Part shown: one piece after another, positions 37,201 to 44,990 of the stretch
Numbering within the stretch: the first letter of the stretch is position 1
Layout: every line of letters begins with the position of its first letter
From: Symsagittifera roscoffensis
Taxonomy: Eukaryota > Xenacoelomorpha > Acoela > Convolutidae
NCBI RefSeq assembly: GCF_963678635.1
Contig: NC_087062.1
Span: 98,201,705-98,265,704 of the forward strand
Length of the DNA stretch: 64,000 nucleotides
Direction: 5' to 3'
Position numbers and translations under genes: made by a program
Notes under the pieces: generated by a model
Database searches by the model: none
Seen by the model: the letters and a program-made list of their open reading frames with translations, nothing else
What the model was told of the DNA's origin: nothing

Positions 37201-37705
37201 ACCTCAAGGAGGAGGGACAAAAGTCTTTTAGTCTCTTAAGCAAGCAATCGGGTTTATAAGATCTCTAAATACATACTCGAAAGTAGAAAAAAATGAATCG
37301 CTTTAACTTTTGATTTTAGAAGATACGTACTTTGAAGTGAACGGGAATTCGATTCCCTACACCATCGGGGATCAACAGATCCATTCCGACTTCATACGAC
37401 TAGGGGACGTGGCCTCAACTCCATTCGCAAAAGACCCTCCGAGCTCTTCCGAGAACCAATTGCGTAAATACATGTACATTTTGATTGCTCTACTTGTTTT
37501 TGTTGTCTTGATTGTCTCAGTTATTGTTGTGAATCGAGTTAAGTTAAACCAATGCCGATCAGATGCTACCAAAGCCGTTCAAGACTTTCTGAGGAGAGCT
37601 GAGTTATTTGTTCGTCCTGGTATGACCCAAAGCGAAGGACCTGGACAGAACAACGCAGGCCATAATTTACATCAACAAACTGGAACACAAGAGGAAAATG
37701 TATGA
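28070..37705 (+). CDS. Gene 1: cysteine-rich type I membrane protein (4 exons, 292 aa predicted)
   Basis: I assemble exons 28070-28244, 34570-34708, 35369-35547 and 37320-37705. All junctions are GT..AG and phases agree (1, 2, 1), giving one open frame of 292 residues. Residues 1-20 are a hydrophobic signal peptide. The ectodomain (about 21-214) has eight cysteines (30, 46, 57, 66, 99, 135, 153, 154) and N-glycosylation sites at N50 and N149. A single membrane helix lies at about 215-235. A 57-residue Ser/Gln-rich tail follows, with no kinase or known motif. The C..C..C..C..C..GC..FCC pattern faintly recalls Ly6/TGF-beta-receptor ectodomains, but the usual final Cys-Asn is missing, so no family is claimed. 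Intron 1 is 6.3 kb and holds an antisense hAT relic; intron 2 holds an assembly gap. Exons 3 and 4 are duplicated downstream. The exon linkage is inferred, not shown by transcripts. Confidence 0.7.
30138..30510 (+). repeat. Direct repeat, member 1
   Basis: ATGAAACGATAATAGGTATG to GACTTGTGATAAGC matches 31331-31617, but member 1 has an extra block of about 85 bp near 30251-30336. Confidence 0.85.
30870..30989 (+). repeat. 30-bp tandem repeat, four units
   Basis: Units start CGCGACC (third unit GGCAACC), followed by an A/T-rich half and TTTCCAGAC-like end. A fifth partial trace (GTGCGACCAAAAACAA) lies near 31018. It lies between the two direct-repeat members. Confidence 0.8.
31331..31617 (+). 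repeat. Direct repeat, member 2
   Basis: Shorter partner of 30138-30510; joins AATCAGAA directly to ATCGAAAAG, where member 1 has the extra block. Confidence 0.85.
31690..31960 (+). repeat. Dispersed TCGACC-type repeat, copy in intron 1
   Basis: GAGAGCTCGGAAAATGAAAT, then GTTCGATCTAAAAAAAACAT and ACCACCTTCCCTC; the same block order as in 35830-36095, 42180-42455 and 38500-38600. Confidence 0.6.
32590..33345 (-). pseudogene. hAT transposase relic antisense in gene 1 intron 1
   Basis: Minus-strand hAT-superfamily transposase C-terminal half. Seen: VPALELPQAVEHIENLCLLF near 33270; SAYDNFRQTVYLPFIDF near 33085; EDFDDLVDLYQNVLPDGDF near 32935; LPVTVCTAERSFSSMKLL near 32735, the hAT dimerisation box; NYLRSNMEEDRKSSLALIYI near 32680; DRFAAKNR near 32600. 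It has a frameshift near 33040 and an in-frame TAG after MKLL at about 32705, so it is inactive. It is a relative of the plus-strand relic at 16150-16740. Confidence 0.85.
33834..34099 (+). CDS. Possible orphan or alternative terminal exon
   Basis: After a pyrimidine run and TTCACTTAAG, an 87-codon frame runs to TAA, with AATAAA near 34119. It reads VIGKTFSITHLGLILVGSHI, then a Lys/Arg-rich tail. There is no ATG, so if real it is an internal or terminal exon. Its entry phase (1) fits exon 1 of gene 1, which would give a short secreted basic protein; phase agreement has a one in three chance by luck. No family recognised. Confidence 0.25.
34570..34708 (+). CDS. Gene 1 exon 2
   Basis: Acceptor CTCTTTTTTTTCAG, then GGATCACG; donor CTAGA then GTAAGT, the best donor in the locus. 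It reads ITNWASCLREATKHLE to RTFCYQPQL without stops. Entry phase 1 and exit phase 2 fit exons 1 and 3. Confidence 0.75.
34744..34943. other. Assembly gap (200 N) in gene 1 intron 2
   Basis: 200 N. The left edge of the 6.1-kb tandem duplication falls at or inside this gap. Confidence 1.
35369..35547 (+). CDS. Gene 1 exon 3 (proximal copy)
   Basis: Acceptor CATTTTAG, then AGTTGGAGAG; donor AACG then GTAAAA. Reads VGESTRSFRGFVLNE, then FTLGCIF and NETFCCTQLPQ. Entry phase 2, exit phase 1. Only one base differs from its duplicate at 41718-41896. Confidence 0.75.
36183..36403 (+). pseudogene. Exon-like cassette in gene 1 intron 3 (proximal)
   Basis: Begins after GATTTTAG, the same acceptor string as exon 4, and ends AAAAG then GTTTGC. 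From 36189 a 70-codon frame is open (RFTSKEGDTATAYVSNGKN to SRLSCFK), but a TAG directly precedes it and its length, 221, is not a multiple of three. Exons 3 and 4 join in frame without it. It may be a relic exon or a poison exon. Confidence 0.35.
36504..36706 (+). mobile_element. MITE insertion, present only in the proximal duplicate
   Basis: 203 bp with inverted ends GGCTCTTTTTCCTTTTCCCC and GGGGGAAAGGAAAAAGAGCC, flanked by ATTATG (36498-36503 and 36707-36712). The distal duplicate has the intact empty site CCCCATTATGTAGTC at 42836-42850. Ends and an inner AGTATGAAGA-C-AAT-TGTT block resemble the MITE in the 19-26 kb tandem units, so both belong to one family. Confidence 0.9.
37320..37705 (+). 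CDS. Gene 1 exon 4: stalk, membrane helix, tail (proximal copy)
   Basis: Acceptor GATTTTAG, then AAGATACG; entry phase 1. Reads DTYFEVNGNSIPYTIGDQQ, the helix YMYILIALLVFVVLIVSVIV, and a tail ending QQTGTQEENV at TGA 37703-37705. An AATAAA lies at 37995. Confidence 0.8.
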
Positions 37706-37994
37706 ACATCGAAATGTGCAAGGATACCACAACTAAGCATTCGAAGCATCGATAAGATAAAAACTGGCACGCTGATCCAAGAGCCGAGACTAAACCATTA
37801 AACGAAAACATATCCAAAAAAAGACATCCAGAAAAAAAATCAAGGCATAGCTGAGAGATATTCTAATCGCTGATAGGCCATGAAACAGGTTGATGAGACG
37901 AGTTTAGCAAAAATACTGGTTGGTGACCATTTTATGTGAGTCAGACTTGATGTAAATACTATCCAAATATATTCTAAACTGGGCAATTACGCAA

Positions 37995-38000
37995 AATAAA
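37995..38000 (+). promoter_or_regulatory. Polyadenylation signal AATAAA, gene 1 proximal end
   Basis: AATAAA 290 bp after the exon 4 stop. It is conserved in the distal duplicate at 44152. Confidence 0.5.
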
Positions 38001-38304
38001 CTTTCATTCACCTTCTACTTTCGAAAGTTTTCAGATAATTATAAAAACTTAAGACCAGCGATTATCAATAGTCAAACGACCAAAAATTGTAAATAGAGAG
38101 AAGTATTAAAACAAAAAAATCTATTTTAAATATACCGGGTAAAAAATAAAAAACAGACAGTCTAGCTTTATTCCAACGGATAAATCAATAGAGGACAAAA
38201 ACAACAAAACTTTGTCCCCATTATAGTTGGTTACTCTTTTCTGGGAAGATTAATAAAATCAGTGTACTTTCAGCTCTGTATATTTATCAAGACGCCCTCA
38301 CCAA

Positions 38305-38850
38305 TCAAAGGGTCCCTCTTTGGTATTCTGTTATAACATCCATTTTCGGCCGAACAACCCTAAAAACTGTCTAAAGACGCCTTCGGCACCATTATATACT
38401 AATTTCGAAGAAAAGTTCTTTTGATCGAAATTTTCCAAAAAGTACCCAAAGACAGCGTTTTTGTTTTTTCAAATTTACCTGCGTCAAAATAGGATCTTTA
38501 TAGTGTCCTGGGAGCGATCGGAAAATCAATTTGGTCGACCTAAAAAATGGATTAAATCCACTCTGCAGAATTTTGAAAACTTCCTCCCCTCGAGAAATTC
38601 ATAGATCCACTCCTGTCCAGGCGTACATGCAATAGCGAATCTAGGTTCTCTCAATGGCGGAGAACTTTTTTTCTAAATTTTTTGTGGCCTTTTTGGGTCG
38701 ACCAATTTGATTTTTCGATTTCTCCCAAATCGCGATAAAGACTGGATCTACTTTGAATCTACATTACAATCTCCTATGGTATCTACTAAAGAATTTTAGG
38801 GTCAGTTGGCCGAAAATATATGTCGTGAAAGAGTATCAAAGGGGGGCCCT
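38305..38850. repeat. Foldback (inverted) repeat, proximal duplicate
   Basis: Left arm CAAAGGGTCCCTCTTTGGTA ... CATTTTCGGCCGA-CAACCCTAAAA ... AAAATCAATTTGGTCGACC is matched in reverse by the right arm GGTCGACCAATTTGATTTTT ... GGCCGAAAATATATG ... GTATCAAAGGGGGGCCC. Inner arm parts are diverged. The distal copy is at about 44450-44990. Pieces of the same sequence occur at 31690-31960, 35830-36095 and about 33500-33590. Confidence 0.75.
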
Positions 38851-39339
38851 TTGAGTGATAACGGGGTCGAATTCCTGAGAAAAAAATGTCCGACTGACCC
38901 TAAGCGTTCAATGGCTCTTTCACGGATGACTTCAAAAAAAACTTTCTGTATTTTATAGATCAGCCAATTTAAATCATCATATACTCCTTAGAATGAAAAA
39001 CTTGATTCGCGGACTTTAGTCATAAATATTGTGAACAAGTATTTTTGTGAAAATAATTGCAGGCGAGTTTGCACAACTGATTAAATCGTTTTGTGAAATA
39101 TGGAAAAAGTAGCAGTAATAGCAGCAGTTTATTGTCAAGTCTTCATTTTCTTCAAGAAATCGAATAGGGAAATAGGTTACTACAATTATTTTGCGAGCCA
39201 TAATAGTAACGAAAAACCATATTCTCTTAAACTTGTTTTAACTTTTAAAAAAGTCTTTTTTTTATCGAAACTACTGTTTTACGTTGGTGCAATCTTTAAT
39301 AATGCCAAAAGAAGAAGGCTGACTACTAGAAAAATCAAA

Positions 39340-40280
39340 AAAAAACAAGGATTGACAATTGCTGTGCAAATAGCGCAGAATGTTCCGACTATATCAAATT
39401 TTTTTCATGAAGTTAGTGTCTTTTTTAGTGGGTGGTGAGAATCAAAAACAAAACAATTGCTTGTAAAATAAATGAACTAGGCATGATCGTGACTCGCTCA
39501 AAAAATTGAATCTCGAAAAATTCGAACCAGTTTTTCTCGAGACTGAGACAAGTTTTCGAAAACTTCTAGCGTTGTTCGATTTACGACTGAAAGTACTTTT
39601 ATATGATATATCACCCATTCCGATATTACCCATTCCGATGATTATTTCTGGTACCTGATTTGCGTGAAAACAAAACTAAAACACTCACTCAATACAAAGC
39701 TCCTCCCCAATTTCAATGGAAGAAACAAAAACCATTATTTCAGAAAAATTTTGCGTTTCAAGACTCACGTTGACGGCGGTAGGACTTTTTAAAGATATTT
39801 CAATCTAAAAAGTTATTGGTGGATCAAAAAATTCCTCAAAATAGCACCATATGAAAATATTTTGGGTAATGACGATGCCGAATTTAAAAAACAAAGTTGG
39901 CTTCCCGCATGCCCCGAAAATTGTTACTATTCAAACTGGCTGTTATTTTTGCTTCGCAAAATTGTTTTTACAATTTCTTTCAAAAATCTCAGATCACAAA
40001 AATTAACCGGCAAGTCATTCTTTCAACGAAATTTTAATGAAAATTCGCGGATACAGGGGATTTACATTTGGTGCTATCTTTTCCATCTAATGATTTCGTC
40101 AAAATCTCAAAAAAATAAATTGCTTTTTTTTCTAGAGTTAGGTAATACCTCAGTTTCAGAAGTAGTTACCCAAACGTTAGACCAGTTTCATTTTTCATTT
40201 TCAATTTACTTTCCAATTTTGGGAGTTTTCACAATTTGACAATTTTGGCTGTTTTGACTATTTTACAACCATAAATAATG
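39340..40280. repeat. Composite of dispersed repeats, no gene
   Basis: Holds the AACAAGGATTG..GTGCAAATAGCGCAGAATGTTCCGAC motif (39348), a CTCGAGACTGAGACAAG..AAAACTAAAACACTCACTC block related to 8640 and 10390, and a TTAGGTAATACCTCAGTTTC..GGCTGTTTTGACTATTTTAC block whose inverse lies at 48745-48900. A 125-codon frame (39862-40239) lacks an ATG and overlaps these repeats. Confidence 0.65.
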
Positions 40281-41278
40281 GTTGATGCTGAAAAACACGT
40301 ATCCGAAACTTCATTTTTTCTTGCATCTTTTAAAGTTTGACGAAATTTTTTTTTTGATTTTTTAGTGTTTTCAATCTTTCAATCTGTATAAAATGAGCTT
40401 TAGTGTGTATAAAAAGGTCTAAACAACCTGTATAAAGTTAGTAGATAAAATGCACTAAAACGTGCGACAATTTAGTTTTACGAAGTATTGAATCTATTAA
40501 TTGAAGTACTATGCACAATCGTATAAGATCCATTGCATAGTTAGTAATTCATGTTGAGTAGAAATTACGTGGGACTGAAGAATTCCAATGTAACAACATT
40601 GAGAATAAAGTTCCCACTATACAAATTATTATACCAATAAAGTCATATTTCAAACAGATTGAAACAATTTAAAAAATTAAATAATTTTTTGAAACATTAA
40701 TTAACAAAATTTTTTTTTATATCAGATACAAAAAAATTGAACGAAAAGCATAAACAGCTGCAAAATGGTCAAATTGTAAGTTTTTTTATCATCAAAAAAT
40801 CAATAAAATTGAAAAATCTGACTAGTTGACGTTTGGGCTGCATTGCCTAAAAACGTTCCCATGTGATATCCAGACGCAATCATTTCCGAAATAATTCTGA
40901 GAAACTATCAGCTTAACTGTTTTATTTTGGGTACAAGGCAACAACTATACAACGAAAACTTGTGTTTGTTTCGGGAAATCATTTGCATGGAACAACAAAT
41001 CTTGAAATAGCCACATCGAGAAACTTAACTCAGAACACAACGTTTGGCCCTGACTCGAGCAATTTTGTTGTTCTTATTGTCGTTCTCAGTCAGTTTGGTT
41101 GTCTGGTCTCATTATAAAATTTTAACTAAAACACAAAACTTGTAGAACGAGTAGTCGATCATTCTATCAAGCGTATAAAAAATAAAATATAAATAGGGCT
41201 TAGTGACTTGCTAGCAAGTAATTTAGCATGCGCAATCAAAGTAATTACACAATTTGACGCTGCACACATCATTTTGAG
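40281..41278. other. No gene seen; end of proximal duplicate and spacer
   Basis: AT-rich. The duplicate ends at about 41031; 41032-41278 is a 247-bp spacer without a counterpart in the visible sequence. Confidence 0.55.
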
Positions 41279-41717
41279 TTTTATTTGCAAATAAGAGAAA
41301 ATAAGCTCAATTCTAGTAGCGCTATTGGCGGCATGCTAAGAGGTACATATGCAGGTAGGCCGGACTTTATGAGAAACATGCTGTAACCAAAAAGACCATT
41401 AAAAAGTTTTGGCGTTTATTAACTCAAACGAAAAATTAAGAAAAACGAAAAGCCTTAGCCGAAATGTTCACGGAGGTGAGCAGATAAGTGAAAAGATATA
41501 TAAAACAACAGTAAATGACTTATTACGATACCAAAAATTAATAACATGTTTTAAGACCAATTAAATTTCCTCCTTCATCCCCCTAAAACGTTTCAAGGGG
41601 GAAGATTGTCACTTGGTTTTAAGATAATGGAGCCAATCAAAATTCTTGTGCATACCGAGCGCACAGCTGCTGTTTGGTTTCTTGACTGTTTTTTTACCAT
41701 TATGAAGCTCATTTTAG

Positions 41718-43862
41718 AGTTGGAGAGTCCACTCGCTCCTTCAGGGTATTTGTGCTGAATGAAGTGTACATAGGCAAACATCCCGAAAACGATTTCACTC
41801 TCGGCTGCATATTCCAACCGGACTTCGAGATTACTAGAGAAATTTTGAATGAGACGTTTTGCTGCACACAACTACCACAAGAGTGGGGTTCAAACGGTAA
41901 AAAAAATGATACTACGATAGGTTTAAATAAGCAATCATGAGCGGTCAAAGCTTGCTGGAATATTTTAAAATCCCGCAAGTTATTTTTAAAATGGAGTTTT
42001 TTAAATAATTTTAATGAAATCAAATTGAAATGCACGCTTTGCTACTTTTCTGTAATGAAAATAAGGTCGGATTTCAGGGTAGTTGGTTTAAAATGAACGC
42101 CGTACTCTCAAGGCTTCGACACTCTCAACATCCAAAAAGTAGTCCATTTAATACTATTTCACGACTTCGTTCTGTTCGACCCTGAAATTATTCTTAGGGC
42201 GTCTTTGGCGCCAATATGTACTAATTTTGAGGTACAATTTGCCCCTAAAAACGCGGTTAAAAAGTCCCAAAAAGGGCACAAAAAATGGCGTTTTGGACTT
42301 TTTTAAACAAAAATGCAAAGAAAAATGTCAAAATAAGGTATCTTTTGTGTTTTAAGAGAGCTCGGAAAATCAATTTAGTCGACCAAAAAAGTTCCTCATT
42401 TTTTTTTTTTGAAAATCCGCCCCCACGCATCGATAAATTCCTAGATCCACTCCAGTAAGAAAAAGAAGTTTTTTTCTAAGCAGGCGAGATCAAAAAATTT
42501 CGAAAGAAACTTTCGTATTTATGATAATGTGGGTTTGATTTTAGAGCTAGTTGCGCTTTACAAGTAAAGTAGGGGATACTGCGACTGCACATGTTTCAAA
42601 TGGAAAAAACGTCCCCTTTTTAGAAAATCCGGAGACGTTGAAAATAAATTGCAAAGCTTACGATATAAAGCCAATAAAAAATGGTCTCAAAATTTTCAAA
42701 GATCAAAAACTCAAGTTTGGAAGAAAAAGCACTTTTTTGAATTCACGACTATCTTGTTTCAAAAGGTATGCATCACTCGACCAAATTTTGCATAAAAAAA
42801 CAAGTGAATCAAAACTACCCGAAAACAAAGTTGATCCCCATTATGTAGTCGGCCCGAACAAATACCCGATTGTTACACAAAAAGCATTGATTGCTACTTT
42901 TTGTTGTAAAAGTATTTCAAGGAATAAGTTTTTTTTTCAATTTCTTCGTTTTCCGCGGGAAACCCGCTTTAGTTTTGATATTTATTGACTTGCCTCTTGA
43001 TTATTAATGAATAAAAAATTAGATAGAGAAAGAATCAGAAGCCATAACATAAGATGTCGATACAAGTTTAATTCAAGACTGTTTAGTTTCATTGAAGCAC
43101 TAACAAAATTTTGACTTTTTTTAAACAAAAAAATGAGACTTTTAAGCCAAGAAAACAAAAGTGACAACGCAAGTAAAACAAAGATGAAAAACTTTATGAG
43201 ATAATAACATTTTTGATAAAAAATAAATAAAAATATATAAAATAAAAAAAGTCTTAAATTTATTTTTATGAAAAGTTGTTAGTGAAAAATGTAAAGCTGT
43301 AAAGGCTTCAATATGACAAATACAGTCGATGGTCTTATTCCATACTTCCGTCCCACCCTCAAGGAGGAGGGACAAAAGACTTTTAGTCTTTTAAGCAAGC
43401 AATCGGGTTTATAAGATCTCTTAATACATACTCCAAAGTAGAAAAAATGAATCGCTTTTGATTTTAGAAGATACGTACTTAAAAAAGAACGGGAATTCAA
43501 TTCCCTACACCATCGGGGATCAACAGACCCATTCCGACTTCATCCGACTAGGGGACGTGGCCTCAACTCCATTTGCAAAAGACCCTCCGAGCTATTCCGA
43601 GAACCAATTGCGTAAATACATGTACATTTTGATTGCTATTGCTGCTCTACTTGTTTTTGTTGTCTTGATTGTCTCAGTTATTGTTGTGAATCGAGTTAAG
43701 TTAAATCAATGCCGATCAGATGCTACCAAAGCCGTTCGAGACTTTCCGAGGAGAGCTGAAACATTTGTTCGTCCTGGTATGACCCAAAGCGAAGGACCTG
43801 GACAGAACAACGCAAGCAATAATTTACATCAACAAACTGGAATACAAAAGGAAAATGTATGA
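41718..43862 (+). CDS. Duplicated terminal exons 3' and 4' of gene 1 (distal)
   Basis: Exon 3' (41718-41896) and exon 4' (43468-43862) keep the same splice sites and phases (2, 1) as the proximal pair and are free of stops. Exon 3' differs by one base (Gly to Val). Exon 4' adds three residues to the membrane helix (ILIAIAALLVF) and changes FEV to LKK in the stalk and about eight residues in the tail, ending QQTGIQKENV at 43862. No ATG or signal-peptide exon lies nearby, so they could be used only by splicing from gene 1 exon 2 past the proximal exons, or else they are a dying duplicate. AATAAA is at 44152. Joining exon 2 to these would give a 295-residue isoform. Confidence 0.55.
42545..42765 (+). 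pseudogene. Exon-like cassette, distal copy
   Basis: Counterpart of 36183-36403, same length, ending AAAAG then GTATGC, a better donor than the proximal one. Four silent and four replacement changes relative to the proximal cassette give no sign of strong purifying selection. Confidence 0.35.
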
Positions 43863-44151
43863 ACATCGAAATGTGCAAGGATACCACAACTAAACATTCA
43901 AAGCAACGACAAGATAAAAACTGTCACGTTGATCCAAGAGCCGAGACTAAACCATTAAACGAAAACATATCCAAAAAAAAGACATCCAGAAAAAAATCAA
44001 GGCATTGCTGAGAGATATTCTGATCGCTGATAGACCATGACACAGGTTGATGAGAAGAGTTTAGCAAAAATACTGGTTGGTGACCATTTTATGTGAGTCA
44101 GACTTGATGTAAATACTATCCAAATATATTCTAAACTGGGCAATTACGCAA

Positions 44152-44157
44152 AATAAA
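44152..44157 (+). promoter_or_regulatory. Polyadenylation signal AATAAA, distal terminal exon
   Basis: 290 bp after the exon 4' stop, in a conserved context with 37995. Confidence 0.45.
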
Positions 44158-44449
44158 CTTTCATTCACCTTCTACTTTCGAAAGTTTTCAGATTATTATA
44201 AAAACTTAAGACCAGCGATTATCAAAAGTCAAACGACCAAAAATCGTAAATAGAGAGAATTAATAAAACAAAAAAATCTATTTTAAATATACCAGGTAAA
44301 AAATAAAAAGAACAGACAGTCTGATAAGTCAAAAAAGAACAAAAACAAAAAGACTTTGTCCCCATTATAGTTTGCTATTCTTTTCTGGGAAGATTATTAG
44401 CATCAGCGTACTTTTAGCTTTCTGATTTATCAAAATTGCTCTCACCCAA

Positions 44450-44990
44450 CAGAAGGGTCCCTCTTCGGTATTCTGTTATAACATCCATTTTTGGCCGACC
44501 AACCCTAAAAACTGTCTAAAGACGCCTTCGGCACCATTATATACTAATTTCGAAGAAAAGTTCTTTTGATCGAAATTTTCCAAAAAGTACCCAAAGACAG
44601 CGGTTTTGTTTTTTCAAATTTATCTGCGTCAAAATAGGATCTTTATAGTGTCCTGGGAGCGATCGGAAAATCAATTTGGTCGACCTAAAAAATGGATTAA
44701 ACCCACTCTTCAAAATTTTGAAAACTTCCTCCCCTCGAGAAATTCATAGATCCACTCCTGTCCAGGCGTACATGCAATAGCGAATCTAGGTTCTCTCAAT
44801 GGCGGAGAACTTTTTTTCTAAATTTTTTGAGGCCTTTTTTGGTCGACCAATTAGATTTTTCGATTTCTCCCAAATCGCGATAAAGACTGGATCTACTTTG
44901 AATCTACATTACAATCTCCTATGGTATCTACTAAAGAATTTTAGGGTCTGTTGGCCGAAAATATATGTCGTGAAAGAGTATCAAAGGGGG
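44450..44990. repeat. Foldback repeat, distal duplicate
   Basis: Copy of 38305-38850 with a few changes; both arms are retained. Confidence 0.75.

Larger units (their letters stand above)
34944..41031 (+). repeat. Segmental tandem duplication, proximal copy (about 6.1 kb)
   Basis: Matches 41279-47171 almost throughout. Both begin TTATTTGCAAAT-AGAGAAAA and end CACATCGAGAAACTTAAC. It contains gene 1 exons 3 and 4, an exon-like cassette, a foldback repeat and dispersed repeats. It differs from the distal copy by a 203-bp MITE at 36504-36706 and small indels. The separation of matched points (about 6.14-6.33 kb) fits a head-to-tail duplication with a 247-bp spacer at 41032-41278. Confidence 0.95.

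Noticed and set aside
39862-40239. 125-codon frame repeated at 46011-46388
   Set aside because: No ATG start, overlaps dispersed repeats, and its second copy is part of the segmental duplication.
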